Origin: Metellina segmentata
Lineage: Eukaryota; Arthropoda; Arachnida; Araneae; Tetragnathidae
Assembly (NCBI GenBank): GCA_947359465.1
Contig: OX375875.1
Span: 13,278,538 to 13,342,537 of the forward strand
Direction: 5' to 3'
Length of the DNA: 64,000 bases
Shown here: piece after piece, positions 13,601 to 28,600 of the stretch
Position numbering within the stretch: the stretch's first letter is position 1
How the letters are laid out: the number at the start of each line of letters is the position of its first letter
Made by a program: the position numbers and the translations under genes
The notes under the pieces: generated by a model
What the model saw: the letters and a program-made list of their open reading frames with translations, nothing else
Databases searched by the model: none
What the model was told of the DNA's origin: nothing

Positions 13601-16600
13601 CTCAATTAAAATTTAATAGTAAATCAATTATGCAGATTCCTACCACAACAACTTCATGATACCCATTAACTAGCCACTGCTTAAGACAATAAGAATGTGT
13701 TTATAGCAACTTCTGATAATCTAAGAGCAATCAAACTTCCTACAAAAGGTATTTTGATAACTTTGGTCATTTAAGTACTAGCACAGTAGGTATAAATCTT
13801 TAATATGAGATTGCAATAGCTTAACAATATTTCCCTTGTTTCACTTAAAGTCAACTTTACTATTTCTAATTATTCTTAAACTATAAACATTTTAATAACT
13901 GGGGGGCTTCGCCTCCTGATCGCCAACCCCCAGGGATTGCTACACAATCCCGTTTGGTTTGCTTCACAAACCAATACTTCTTTCGCAAGTGATTTCACTT
14001 TTTATTTTTTATTTTAACACTTAATGCACCCTAAACTAATAGCCACATGAGTAAAAAATCTTCTGCATAATGTTCCCTGTACAATTTTAAGTAAACCGTG
14101 TTAATCTTCAAATTTTGTACTTTCTCGGTAAACCGTCTGAGTACAGAGGGAAAAAAGCAAGCCTTTTTCCTCACCAAATAAAAAGAAATCGTTTTTATGG
14201 CAATTGTTGCTACGATAAATTTGATATCTGGCAAACCCGATAGTCAAAAATACAACCCTCATATGCGTGCCTGCTCCGCAAAATAAAAAATACGAAATTT
14301 GTGTGACCCACTTTTGATTGCATCGAATTTATTTTTGAACCAATTTCAAAAATATGTGTACCGTAAGGAAGAGTACATTCTGAGGTATACTGCAATATTT
14401 TCAAATTAAAAACTAATAGCAATAAGATATAGATACGGCAGTTTTAAAAAAAGTAACAAAAATGTCCAGATTTTTCCCGAGTTAAAAAAAAAAAAAATAA
14501 CAACCTTGACGAGCTGCAAAAATTTACGTTGAGAGGTATTCTTTAAAAAAAACTCACAGCTGAAGACTTAAAAATTTCTATGTGTTTTGCTCACTCGCGA
14601 AGAAATTTCTCTTCTTCAATTGTAACACTTAATAAACACTAAACTAATAGCTGCATCGGAAAATTTTTTTAATAATAGTCCAGGGAATAAGATAAAGAAC
14701 AAACCATGTTAATTTCATTTTTTTCCGATCAGTACTTTCTCGGGAAACCGTCTAAGAATCAAGCTAAACAACGCAGTTTTCAATCCTGCGGCGTCGGTAA
14801 CTTTTTTTAATAAAGAGAGATAACTCGCCGTATCATATTTAGAGTAAACAAGTTAAGAATGCTGAAATTTTTAACTTTAAATAAAATGCACAAAATTTAA
14901 ATAAATACACAAAATATCCCCTACTGTATTGTCTGACTACCAGGAGAATGGCTGCAGCTGCTAAGTATGGTCACAATGGGAACAGGGATCATTCATATTG
15001 GGTAAGGGTGGATGGCATCATTTTATGCTGATGAATGTTGGCATGGAAATGAGTTATTTACTAGTAAAGATCTTCTCACCAACAAGTACAAATCATAACG
15101 GATATATTTATAATTTGCCATTAACACTATTTGCACTGAAGTTGCAAGAGTGAACACATTTTTCAAACAACCCTATGGAAAATGAGACAAGGTCCATTTC
15201 TATGGCAACGAAGAGGTGCAGACCTTAATCACAGGAGCATTTCTTCTGGTAGACAGATGGTGCATTTTATCTGCATCAGATAATGCTGACTTTTTATGCA
15301 TAAAAATATTTTCCTCTTAAGATTAAAACTTATCATTTTTGTAGGACTAAACAGCTTTTTTTTTAAACATAGCTGATAGTAAAAATGATTTGAATGGGTA
15401 ATCTGTATTTCTCACAAAAATCAGCAGACATGCTGCAATAGTTAACTTCATATTTACCTGTTTACTTCCATCTTGCAGTCGAGCACCTTTGATAAAATCG
15501 TGAAAAAATTTCACAACAGATGTATTAGCATCTTTATGGTCTAGGGTAGTTGCCATGATAGCACACTGGAGAACTGGCTTAATCACTGCACACTGAAGGA
15601 ATGGAATAGGTATCCACTGTAAAAATCTGCAAAAAAAATACCACATGTATAGAAATTTAGTAATTTTCAAACCACAAGAAATCAAAGTAAACAAATCTGC
15701 ACTGTATTAAATTATAACACCAGGCACATCTACAGGAGTAGCACAAAGCAGTATAAAACTTAAATGTACATTGACTTGACATACCACTGTCATATATGGT
15801 TTGTCATGAAAATGGCTGCATCTTATTATTCATTGGGAAAAAATATTTTGCAGCTTTAATTTTAAAAAGATCCAAACTTTACTCCCTTCTCTTCAATAAG
15901 CGTATTCCAAAATTTTTTCCACACAAAAAAAAAAGAACTTGAATCAAGCTGTTGCTAAGGGACGCATCTGGACAAATTGAGATGTTACATATCTGATGAT
16001 TTCATATTAAGCCTTTCTTTATAGGAAAAAATGAGATATACCCAAACATTTCGGACACTTTTACGTGAAGGGAATATAGCTTGGGTTTATGCAAATAATA
16101 CAAAATCTAGAATGCCCGAGGTCTGGAAAATTCCGGATTTTGGACTGTAATATTAAGTAACTACCCCAAAAGAAAAATTCTGCACAATGCAATCAAAATA
16201 TAAGAGACACCAACTTCGGATGAGAGATGTTTAGGAATTGGAAATGTGATTTTCAGGAATGTTTCAAGACTTATGTATTTTGTGAGGTTTTCAATAATGT
16301 AATATTATTAACAAGTTTTCATCTAGAAATATAATCATTTGCAAATAAAAATGCAATTATAGAGATCTACTGTAATAATTGAAAGGCATAAACCTTTCTT
16401 CATGCAGGAAATTTGTGATCAGCACTGAAAATCTGGAATGGTTGGCCCTTTCTACATGACATAGGTTAGATATTTAAATAGCAAACACTTGATATGTTCT
16501 TGTAAAAATAGTATAAAATCTTTTGATAAAATAGATTTTACCTTGTGCACAAACGAAATAAGTCATCCACAGTATCCGAATACATTCGCAAGCCATCGTT

Positions 16601-19600
16601 ACTTTCTAATAACCTAAATGCAGGACCACAGAATGCCTGCACAAGAAAAAAAAATTTGAAGAGCAGATTACTTTATTACACTTAAACGACACATTTTGAG
16701 TAAAATCAACATTTCATCCCAAGAACAACTTCCATTCATATCATAAGATTTAAATTAAAATTCCAAACATATAATAAATAATGCAAAGAAAACATTGAAA
16801 AAAATATATTTAAACTTTGATTCTCAAACTACAAGGGATGGTTTTAAAAAAAGGATTGACAACGTTTAAAGAACTAAAACTCTACTTTTAAGGAAACCAA
16901 ATGCCTTTGTTAATTGATATTAAAACGCACAACTAATTATAATATATTCACAGCATTATCCTACAAGGGAAAAACATTCTCAACTTATCACGGTAAGGTA
17001 ACTAAAACTATACAACTCTCCACACCTTTTTTAAAAATATGAAAATGAAATTAAAACTTTAGGTACATAGTTTAATATCTGATGACTGACATTATTCCTA
17101 CTTTAGTATCAGTCCTTTGTAAAACTTGAAACACGTTTCCCACTCTTTGATGAAAAAGGGTTAGGGCTGTTTTTAATTCTTTATTTCACATTGATTATAA
17201 TTGATCAACCCATTAGTGCACATGTGAAGAAACTTTCACAAGTGCTGTTTTGGTTCCTATATATATATATATATATATATAACACCATTCTTTTTGCTAA
17301 CCAATAAATATGCCATCGATTTTTCATGGTAAGGTGCACAATTAACATAACACTGCAGCAACACAACAGACTATTGGCAATGGTCCGCAATCAATCCCGA
17401 AAGGAAACATCCAAATGCAACGCATCGTAATTTTGAACCATGATCAGATAACGAGGTCACACCTGAGCTGGCACCCCACTCTCTAAACTTCCACACTATG
17501 CCAATACGAGGACATTTGAGGTCACGACAAGTTTAATGTGCACCAGAGACAGTGAAGAAAGAACTCACTAGTCTACAGAGAATGGCAACCGTTGCAATTA
17601 CTAGTGCAATGCAAACCACTCTCCTTCACATAGTCTAGAATCTTTGGGGACTCCTACCACTGCATAAACAAGTGGAACTCTAGGCAATTAAATGCTCACA
17701 ATGCCTCAAACTCATGGGACTATGGAAATCGTCCAATAAAATGCCTATGTTCCAAAATGTTGATTCGCAGGTAAAAGAACATCCCTATCTATTACGAGGC
17801 AATTTTGCTCTCATGCCAAATATAATATTATCTTTACAAGTAGAGAAGAATGGAGATATCTCTAGTATGATTGGGAGAGGTGATGAAATTTGGTACACAG
17901 ATGGTTCAAAATCATCTCATGGCACTGGTTCAGGTGCCTTTTGTCCTAGTTGAAAAATAAGGCCATCTTTCTCTTTGGGTAAGTTGGCCACTGTATATCA
18001 GGTTGAAGTTCTAGCGATCTCTGCCGGTACTTACAACTCCCTCAGTAGAGGGGTTGATAAGAGGGTTATAAAAATCTTCTCTGACAGTTTGGCAGCCTTA
18101 AAGGTCTTACAGAATAGACACCTCAACATAATGGGTGTTATAGATGACTCATTATGTAGAGGTTGTCAGATGGTAGAGGAGAGTTCTATACATGTTCAGT
18201 GTGAGTGTGACTATTACTTTGCACAACGATTTCAATATCAGGGATACCATTGTATCGAACCTTGGGAACTGTCAATCATTCCAATCAGGTGCATGCTGAA
18301 ATTTATTTCGGCAATTGGTCTCTAATAAATTAGTAAGGGGTTTCCAGTACGATAGACTACTAGTCACACGTGCTGGTGCTCATCGGAGACACCCCTTCAA
18401 CAAGTCACTAGTCATGTGCACACCAGCCGCCATGTACACGAGGAGTTTGATTGATTTTACAGGGCATCAAACTCACAACTCTCAGTTTTCACATTCCGAT
18501 ACTCTTTCAACCAGGTTAGTGGCTCATTGATTTTCGGCGACACTTGATCGTAGTTGACGCATGCAGGTGAAACACAATGTGCAGTGTTCTTATAAAAACT
18601 AAATATCAAAAATGTTTTAAGGGTTATGCACGAATATCAAGTTTTTTTTTTAAGACTCTAATAACTTAAATAAAAAATCAGACCTTTTAAGGACCCTGTA
18701 AAATAGAAATGCTTCCTTGATCATTTATCTAGGGTTAGAATCCCTCTGAAAATTACCCACAAATGAAAACTATAAGGAAGAGGGGCTGGACATGTTAGTA
18801 GATTTGACAAGGGGTTTGGAATTAAAGTGTCAAGGAAGCAGTTGCTCGAACATCAATCAAAATAATTTAAATTCAATTAATAAAAAATTATAAAAATAAA
18901 ACAAATGATTGGAGTTGGCATGCAAGTTTCATAAACTAGAAAGGATCCCCTCAATTAAATCAAATTGTTTTGATAGCAGTCAAATCAGCAAGATTGAAGT
19001 CACACACCTGCAGCATATCCAGGAGTCCTTGAACACAGCCTGGCTCTGAACCATATTCGTCGACCAAAACACTTCCCAAGTACAGAAAACAGGAATGCTG
19101 ATGCATTTGATAGATTTGTACCATCTGAAAAAAGGGGTGTATTACAATGAAATGAGGCACACCATGCAACACATGCAATTTAAAAATATTTTACACCAAG
19201 GCAATCAATATGCAAGAAAAATTCAAAAAGTAAAACATATTTTATTCTTGTATTATGAACATACAAGTTTATGCAAAGTACAAATGTGTTTTAAATACAA
19301 CGATGCATTAATCCTCTTCCCCCTCCAAACATTGAAGATATTCCGAAAAACAGCACTAATTTTTATCAAGATGTCGTTGTGATTAGACGAGAGTTTGCAA
19401 CTCAAATTTTGTTTTCCACCAGGAGTCGGAAGAGATCAAAGGACTGCAACATTTCTTCAAGACGAAATTTGGGATGAAATGCTCCCACATTATTTCTGCT
19501 TTGATTTTGCAGACGATCACCACTTCACTCTGGTCTTCGGCATTCCGTGGTCACTCATGCCATCTTTTGTTTGTCCACTGCGACATTTTGCCCTCATTGC

Positions 19601-22600
19601 TTGCCTTGACGACATCTCTTGCCAACTATTTAGAGAGAGGCATGTCCCTTAAGTGTGTTGCAGATAAAGATTGACGAAGGGTTTACACCGGAGTGGGCTG
19701 CAAAGGCAACAAAAAACCTTTTCCTCACAAAAAGGGCAAGAAAATTATTTGTAACTATGGGGAAACGCAGCTTTACTGAGACACTTTTCTGTAGCCGTTC
19801 AGAACCCTATGGATTTCCTGAGAAAAAGTTATTTGGCTGATCAATGCAATGCAACTTTATTGGGTGCTCTTGCATATTACTAATTTTTTGTTTCTCAAGT
19901 CATCATACAGTATTGCATATGAGACAACCTCTAAGAAAAAAATGGACCATTTTATAACATAAAAACCAAAATGCAACTGTAATGGGGAAAAATGCATAAA
20001 AACTACTACCAAAATACATTTATTAAAAAGGGCTAAATTAGTGACAATTGTACCAAATTGGGTTTTATGAAAGCAATTCAAAGCAGAAAAAATAGCTCTG
20101 CTTTCTACTAATGTTAACAAAGTTTCACTAAAGAATTTAACCACCACCACATTTTTTTTACTATTTTCTTGAATTTTATAAGCTAAAATGTTGTCTTTTT
20201 ATTTCATCACATGGAATTAATAGAATTATTAAAAGTTCTAAGCTAAAAATATATAAATTCCAACACATCTTAAGATATCAAACATAAAAGTATTCGGCCA
20301 CCTTCTGTAAAAATTAAAAAAAAAAAACCTGTTAAACGAAAACGTGAAAATCAGATTTGTTTATATTTCGTCATTTAAAACCTAAAAGCATTGTTTGCAC
20401 CATATATTTGGACACATTGTGGAACTGATTTGATTCAACTTAAAGATAGGTTTTCTATGGCTTTCACTATTTTAGGAAAAGAAATGTATGATTTCTTCAT
20501 AAAGGTAAAAATATGACGAAACAAATCTTTAAAATGATGCCAGATATTAAATTGCTGTGATCATTTATACCATTGTTTTTGCATAACTTTTGTTAGTGGC
20601 AAATCTTTCCCACAATGCACCAAACGTAAAAAATAGCCATCCTCTTCATATCACATCTTACAATGTATCAATGTCAATAGTGACAAAATCTTCTCCAATC
20701 TCACTCTGAAAAATTAGTTTTGCGCAACCTTCATGTCTTTTTGTAGAACTTAAATAGCACCAGGGGATAGGCGCCTTACTATTGCATGCAACACTACAGT
20801 TTGGATTACAGCCACGATGGACAGATCCAAACCTGTACTTAAAATGCAATTTGCCAAGAAACATTTTAAAATTTCTTGTAGAAAGATCAATGCATGCATT
20901 TGAACCATAGTACTAGCAATAAAGTAATTTTAACCCAGCTCCTGATCTCGTGTAAAGCAATGCACAGCTAATGTGCCTCTACTGGCCATACACAATTTGG
21001 TCAGACCAACTTCACATTCACACCAATCTGAACAAAATAACAATCAACCCATCACTTACTTGTGTAACTAAAGGTTCCAGCAGCGAAACCGATTGTTTAC
21101 CAACACATCTGATAGCAAAGCGAATACACCGACAGCACCGCTCGATGATTCGCACATCAGATTGATATTTGGTACAGGTTTCTGATAGCAAGGGCCAGAT
21201 TTTCGCTATCACAGGTAAACATGGATGCATTTGGCCATTGGTTATGGATGGAGTTGTGTTTCTAAAATGGGAATAATGGATAAGAAACCAATACTATGCA
21301 TAAAACAGGATACATATTAGCAAGTCATATTGTTCTGGATGCATAAATACTATTTTCAAGAAAACACAAGAGGAATGGCATTGTAACTAATCACCAACTC
21401 TTCCTAAACGAAAGGTGGCAAATCTGTGGCAATTCATTAATTGCCATAAGAATTCCACACCTATGTACCAGGCAACCAGAATTATAATCATCCTGCACCT
21501 CTAATTAATTATTGAAATGCCACCAAATTTTAGATTCATGCTATTCAATGGAGAGCAATACTACGTGAAAACAGTTTCTAAATCTGCCAGTAGAGAGCAT
21601 AAGAGATGAACTGAGTGCAACTAGGGAACAAGCAGTGGGTGAGCCACCTTCCATATACTAATGAACCGGGATTCGAACCTGTGACATGCTGGGTGGCAGA
21701 CTAACACCATGGCTACTATACCAGTTAGTTGAATTCACTTCAATTCACAGAATTTTTTTGCATTAACGGTGATGGAAAATATTACTCTAAAAATTGTACA
21801 AGTTTATTTATTCCAAGAATTCTCTCCCTAAAGTACTAAATCACATAAAATTGCTGCTGCAAATTAATTTATGCATGAGAAAAGTACATTTAAATGCATG
21901 AATGGCTTGAATATAACTATTTTCCTTTAAATTAATTTTGCTTCCCATCCATCGAATAGTATGAATCTGAAATTTGGTGGCATTCAAATAAGAGCTACAG
22001 GGTGATCTAAACAAGACTTTAACTATGTTTGGGTGTTTTATGGTGCAAAGGCCATATTTGGCAAGCAGTTTTAATTATGATCTAACAAATACATGACAAG
22101 TATTTAGATTGTTTTGTTGAATGGAAACAAATGGATGTAAACAAAGTCAGAGTTCAATTGCTATTTCAATTAGAGCTATGAAGTTACAAAATAGAAGTGC
22201 AGAATATTAGATGTCATTCTAATTTATCACTTCAGCAATCTGATAAAACAAGGGCATGAGATAAGGATAGAAAAAAATATAAGTGAAAATAGGCTTAGGC
22301 TTCAATAACCAGTAAATCTTTTGAACACATATGTTGCAATTGAAATAGCATTCAGGAATTAAAAAAATATGGCTTCATTGGAAATATGAATTAAGTGAAA
22401 AAAAAATGCAGAATACTCTATTTTTTTTTTAATTAAAATTTTTCATTCAGTAATGAAATGTGCACAGAACCTTTCATGTAATTAATTAGATCAGTGCAGT
22501 ATGGATTTAACTAGAAGTGTTTGTGATAGATTTAAATTATTTTGCCTTTTCTACAAATAGTACTTATTTTACCTGATAATTTGGCACATGTTTTGGTTTT

Positions 22601-25600
22601 ATAAATTTTACAAAGTTTTATTAATCAACATAGTAAATTTGAACTTGTATATTATAGAATAAAACCAGACATTTCTCAATTGCCTTAAAAGGTGGTAGCG
22701 AAACTGGAAAAAATCCACACTACACATATTGATTTGTTTTATTTAAAAACCATGAGGGGGTCATTGTTGAAAGAAGCAGCACACAATAAGAGACAATGAA
22801 CATAACATTTAAATAGATACCTAAAGATAGCAGCTAATCTATCTAACCAAACAGCTGGATCAGCTTTCGTTCCTTCTTTCATATTTTCTTTGTCTTCTTT
22901 TAATAGCTAAAATAAATTATATACAATTTTAAATACATATGAATACATGAATAGCATTGCAGAAAATATAGGATTTTGGATGATATAAAATTGTATCCTA
23001 CGTACTAAAGATAAAGGCGTCATTTGTGTTTTGCAAAGCTCCATCAAGCCGTCGGTAATTTTATCATGAGACATCTGGCCCAGAATGAGTGCAGTACCTA
23101 AGAAAAGCACAGAACTATTGTTCAAAGCCGCGAAGACTGAATTGATATGGCAGATAAATTCAGTGTAGAAATATTATTTACACAAATAAAACCAGAATAT
23201 ATATTATATACCGAAATAAAATATTAGTATATACAAAAATAAAATTCTGCATGTAAAAATTATTATTATTTTTTATAAAATTAAATGCAGTCATATACTT
23301 AAAAAGCACAGTCATTTTAAGGTTTTGTAAAACTTTACCTTACTTAAAAACGTTTCCCCTTTAAAAATTGTCAGTAGTTAGTTGAATTAACATAGCACTG
23401 GAGCATCACAATAGCGGTGACAGTCTGGGATCAATTCTGATGGGAAAGATAAGAGAACAGCTAGATATTTTCAACCAAGGTCAGATGATGAGGTCAACAC
23501 CTGAGCAGCCCCCCCCCCCCACATGCTTTGATTCGATTAAGTTGGAGGAACACCCAACCTCTTAGTTGCTAATCCACTGCCTTTCCAAACAGGACATGCA
23601 GCTCTTATTAAACTGGAGGTAATGTTCTTTGAGTTTGTAAACACTGTTTACCATGGAAATTTCAAGTTATTCTTAAATGTCAGACTTTTCGATGTCCATT
23701 TCCAGTATGTCTAGAACATTCACCTCTTAGAACAAGCGCACTGCATCTGCAGACAAGGCGATCCCATCAACTACCTTTTGAGAGTGACCTCACAAGTTCG
23801 TGAAATTTGACGAAACTGTCTCTTCAAAACTAATCTCATTGGTGCCAAAGTACTGCCAAGAATAGACACTGCCACCACAGAATCCTTAAAATGATGGAAT
23901 TTCTCACCTTCAACAATGATTACATTTCTGAGAGCTGGGAAGTCGAAAGTTCTCCAAATAACTTGACTTGTCTTTCGAAACTAGTACGTCCTTTTGGTAG
24001 TCTTTAAATATTTGGATTTTAGAATTTAAAATTTTTCCCCATTATGAATACGATTTCCTGTTTTTTATTTATTGTTTATGTGTTTTAGTTCTTAGTCAAT
24101 TTTTTATATATATTATATTATGTTATCATTTTCTTTAGTCATTATGAATTTTTGTGCTTACATGTTTTGCCTTTCCTCTTTATGTGTACTTAAATGTTTT
24201 ATAAGTATTGCTTGGCTCTCCCTTTTCCCGAATTTGCTCTGTATAGCAGACTATACAGCTGAAAGAGTGTTCACATATGGCGTTTGGACATTTTGGTACT
24301 ATTATTACCTTTATAATCAATAAAAAATAAAATTTTCTATTTTAAGGATTACCACCCAACACGCCTGTTTACCTCTTAAAAGACCAACAGTTGCTTCATT
24401 TGTTAATGAAAAAGTGTCGATTGCTTGAATTATCTGCAACAAGCCATTGAAATGGGATGCCATCTGTTTCTTGCAAGTTGCACATATATTCTGTAAAGCT
24501 GTTGCTGCCACAGATGACAAAGTTTTCTTTTGAAGACACAGAAGTAGAAAATTCAAAGCTGGATCTGAAAATAAGAAACATAAATTTGTTATCTGATTCA
24601 ATTTAGCTACATTAATCCCAGTTTCCTTATTTGACAGGAGACAATATGTAAGCTTAGTTTCATTCAAATATTTACAAACATTTTAGAATGAAACACTTGC
24701 TGGATAAAAAATGTCATCCAAATAAGGTGACAATATTGTTTCACTTTACCATCCCATAATTCTATGCAGAGTCATTCCTACGGCTATCTGCACTATGTTT
24801 GTCATGTTGGTATCGATTGTCTCGGCACTAAATTTGCAGAGAATAAACACAAAAAGAAAACCAGAATAGACAAGGTTTTAGTGTAGGCATAATACTGCCC
24901 TCTTAATATGATACGGATAATGGAATGGAGCTCACATTTTACAACAGTCGAAAATCAAGAAGAGGAATGCAACTAGAAACTGCCGAACACCAAAATTAAA
25001 CTTTGCCAAAAAGACAAGTTCAAAACTTTTTGCAGTGCTAGGTGATACAATATGGTATATAGCAAACACTTACCTAGAAACTGCGGATGTTTTTCAATCC
25101 AATCACAAAGCTCTCCCAATAGATAAGTACTAGTATACCGAACCGCTACGTGAGAGGTTTCTGGTATATTTAATATGGCTTCAACTACTTGAGGGACAAT
25201 TCTGTTTTCCTCACTGTGAAGATAGAAAAGTATAGTGAAAAGAGTGTCAAATACCATCATAACTACGAATTGCAATCATCAGAATGATTCTTTAACAGTA
25301 TTAAACAAATGGATTGCTTAATTCTAATTATCAACAAACAATACAAATGCAAACTGCATTTTAAAGACGCATTCCGATATCAGAGAATGTTAATCTATTT
25401 TCAAAGCGTTATAATTTACTTTTATATTACTTCCAATTTACTGATAACTTTTGGAAAAATAAAATATGCTATTAAGGGTTTATAAAAGTAAAGAAATGAT
25501 AAAAATGAAACAGAAAACATAGAGCAGTGTTCCAAAATTTAATTTCCAATATTATTAAATTTGTGGATATAACAGAGTTGGGCTGTTATTCCAATTAAAA

Positions 25601-28600
25601 TAAGTTCTTTTTAGTAAAAAAACTCTTTGCTTACTGTTCATAGAAATATTAACAGCTATCAAGAGATGCTAAAAAGTAACCTTTAAAACAAATCTTATAA
25701 CAATATAAAGTGAAAATTATTAAAAATTTGGTAAGAGTAAAAGTTGAAATTACAAAAAACTAATTGTTTAACCCTCTGAATACCAAACTGCTCAAAATGG
25801 CTTTACATCCAGGCACTCGCTCGCCGCCCGTGACGGCCCAAAACTCATCAGATTATCTTCCCTTCTGCCGGTGAGGAGGGTAATCAGTCGACCCCACTTT
25901 ACTAAAGTGTCTCAAACATCTACCTGTCACCTTAAGCGATCATCAGGTGTCAGGGGTCCTTTTTTAACTACGCAGATCAGCTTCTTCAGTCTGTTTGCGG
26001 ATTGGATAAACTCCTGCGAGATTATTTGCTTTTACAATGCCTGGGCAAAGAAAAACTTTGACTCGAGAAGAGATTGAAAAAATCCTCTTTAATGATACTA
26101 ATGAATCAGATTTGGACATGAGCGATGAAAAATCGGAATTGCCAACTAAGGAATTGGGAAACAATTTGATTAGAGTGGATAGTGAATCCGAAGATGAAGA
26201 TATTTCTGGAATTCCTCAAACTGAAAATATTGACAGTACCATTGAATGGGATTCAGAAGTGGTTGGAAACAAAGACAACACTGAGATCAACAAATGGAAT
26301 GGGATATGATGTTGTGATGCATCTAGTAAAAGACAGCCCATAAAAGCCACACAATATACTCTGATCGCATTTTCAGTAGCGTCATACTGATGACATATCT
26401 GCTAAAAATTGGAATATATTCTTGTGGAACTAACAATGGGAAACCGAAAAAATTTGCCCAAAGAATTAAAAAATTTAAAGTTAAAGGTCCAGGTCCTTCA
26501 TGAAATCAAATGTTTTCAGTGCAAGAACTTTCCGAACATGCTGTGTACAACCTGGGTAGACAAAAAACAGATACATCTTTTATCTACAAATGTTGAAAAT
26601 GAGAATTGCTTGGTTACTAGAAGGAAAGGATTGGAAAAAAAATTTAGTACAGTCCCCCATAGCTTTAGCGGATTATAATAAACATATCGGGGGAGTTGAC
26701 CAACGCAGAAATATTTTTCAGTAGCTAGGAAATCCTCTAAATGGTGGTGGTATGTGTTTTCCTTCCTACATTTTGCACAAAACAATCAACTCCTCCACCG
26801 ATAAAGCAATCATTTCTTTCAGAATTTTCACCAACTCCTTTTCACGCTCACAAGAAAAGAAAAATCGATGGACACAAAAGGAATTGTGTACGTTGTCAGA
26901 AGCTTGGACTTAAAACTATAAGTGGCCATTCCATTGAAAGCTCCTTTGATTGTCATTTGTAAAATGTGCTTGTGGCAGAATTGTTTTAATGATGATTAAG
27001 GTTTTAATGCTGATGAAATTGCTCTATTCAAGAATTTCAGTAAGTTTATTTATTTATTTTTTTAATCTGTCTCTCTCTCTCGATACTGTTAACAGATATA
27101 CTTCAAATTCATCTTAAGTAAGTGTTTATTTAGAGCACATTTTATGTTTGATCTTGATTTGATGTGAAAGAAATTTTTTACAATAACAGGGTGGCAACAA
27201 AATCCTTGAAAAAAAGTTCCCTGAAATTTCCATGATTTCCCTGATAGTCTCACAAATATTTCCCTGATTTAACAATTCCCTTAAGAAATGTTGTGATCCG
27301 TGATTGGTATCGATATACAGTATCCACACAACACTATTTTTAAATATTTAGGGTCAGAGGATATAAAAAAATCATTCTCCACAAATATTTTGTATTTTTT
27401 CTCTACCGATATTTTAATTGTTATTGTAAGGGTTGGAAACCTTAATGGAACTGTTATAATTGCAATTGAAAAACTGGAGAAAAAATGCAAAATATTTTGA
27501 TTATGAACTTTTTACACCTGACCCTACATTGTCATACTATTTATCGAAACCAAATGCAAATATACATAAAAAGGTCTTCAAAAATATAATGGCAAACAAA
27601 AATAATTAATTTAATACACAAAAAACATCATTTGCGACAAAAATTTCAAATTGTATCCCACAAGTTGTATTGCTAGCCTCACGGCGACAAGACTTTGCAG
27701 CCGCGAAAATAACGGCAGCGGCGGCTTCCGCGGTGTTAACAAATTACGACGCTATGGTTCTTTATTCGAATTACAATTTATGGCGAATACGATTTATTCG
27801 ATTCTCAAAAGCAATCGTAATAGCGCATCTCTAAATAGGACAAATGATAATAGTAGCCGTATAAGTTGTCAAAAATTCCCTGATTTTTTGTAAAATTTGA
27901 AAATTTTCCCTGAGATTTCCAGAAATAAAAAGTTCCCTGAGAATTCCCTGATTTCTCGGTTTTCCAGGTTCTGTTACCACCCTGAATAATTATTAGTACT
28001 GGAGAAAATTTATTTATTGGGAGAATGTAATACATGTATATGTTCTGTAAAACCCAAACTGATCCAGATTTTAAAATATTTTTTAAGGAAAACAGAAAAT
28101 AAATTAATTAGTTATAATTTTGTATTTATTATTGACTAACAAATATATTCAATACCTTAATATTAAGGTGATAGAAATGTTTTTATTTGATACTTTTCTA
28201 CTTCAACCTGTGAATGTGTATATTATAATAGATTTTTAAATGAATAATTTAATATATCTTGTGACATATTCCTGGAACCTGAGCTTAAGAGTACCCATAT
28301 CCTAAATTAGACTGAATTCTCGATGTTACAAACCTTTACTTTTCTAAACACACAGTGAGCATACAAATCTTACAAAAATACACTTGTGATAGGCAAAAGC
28401 AAAAAGCCCTGCTGTTTTAAAAATGTTAAATCCCTTCCAGTTGAATATGAAGAAAATTCAAATGCATGGATGACTACAACGATTTGGGAATGACATATTC
28501 GTAAACTGGATTCTCTGTTTTCGCGTCAAAAAAAATTGTTGCCATCATTGTCGATAACTGTACCGCCCACAGTCAACCCGAAAATTTAAAAGCGATCAAA

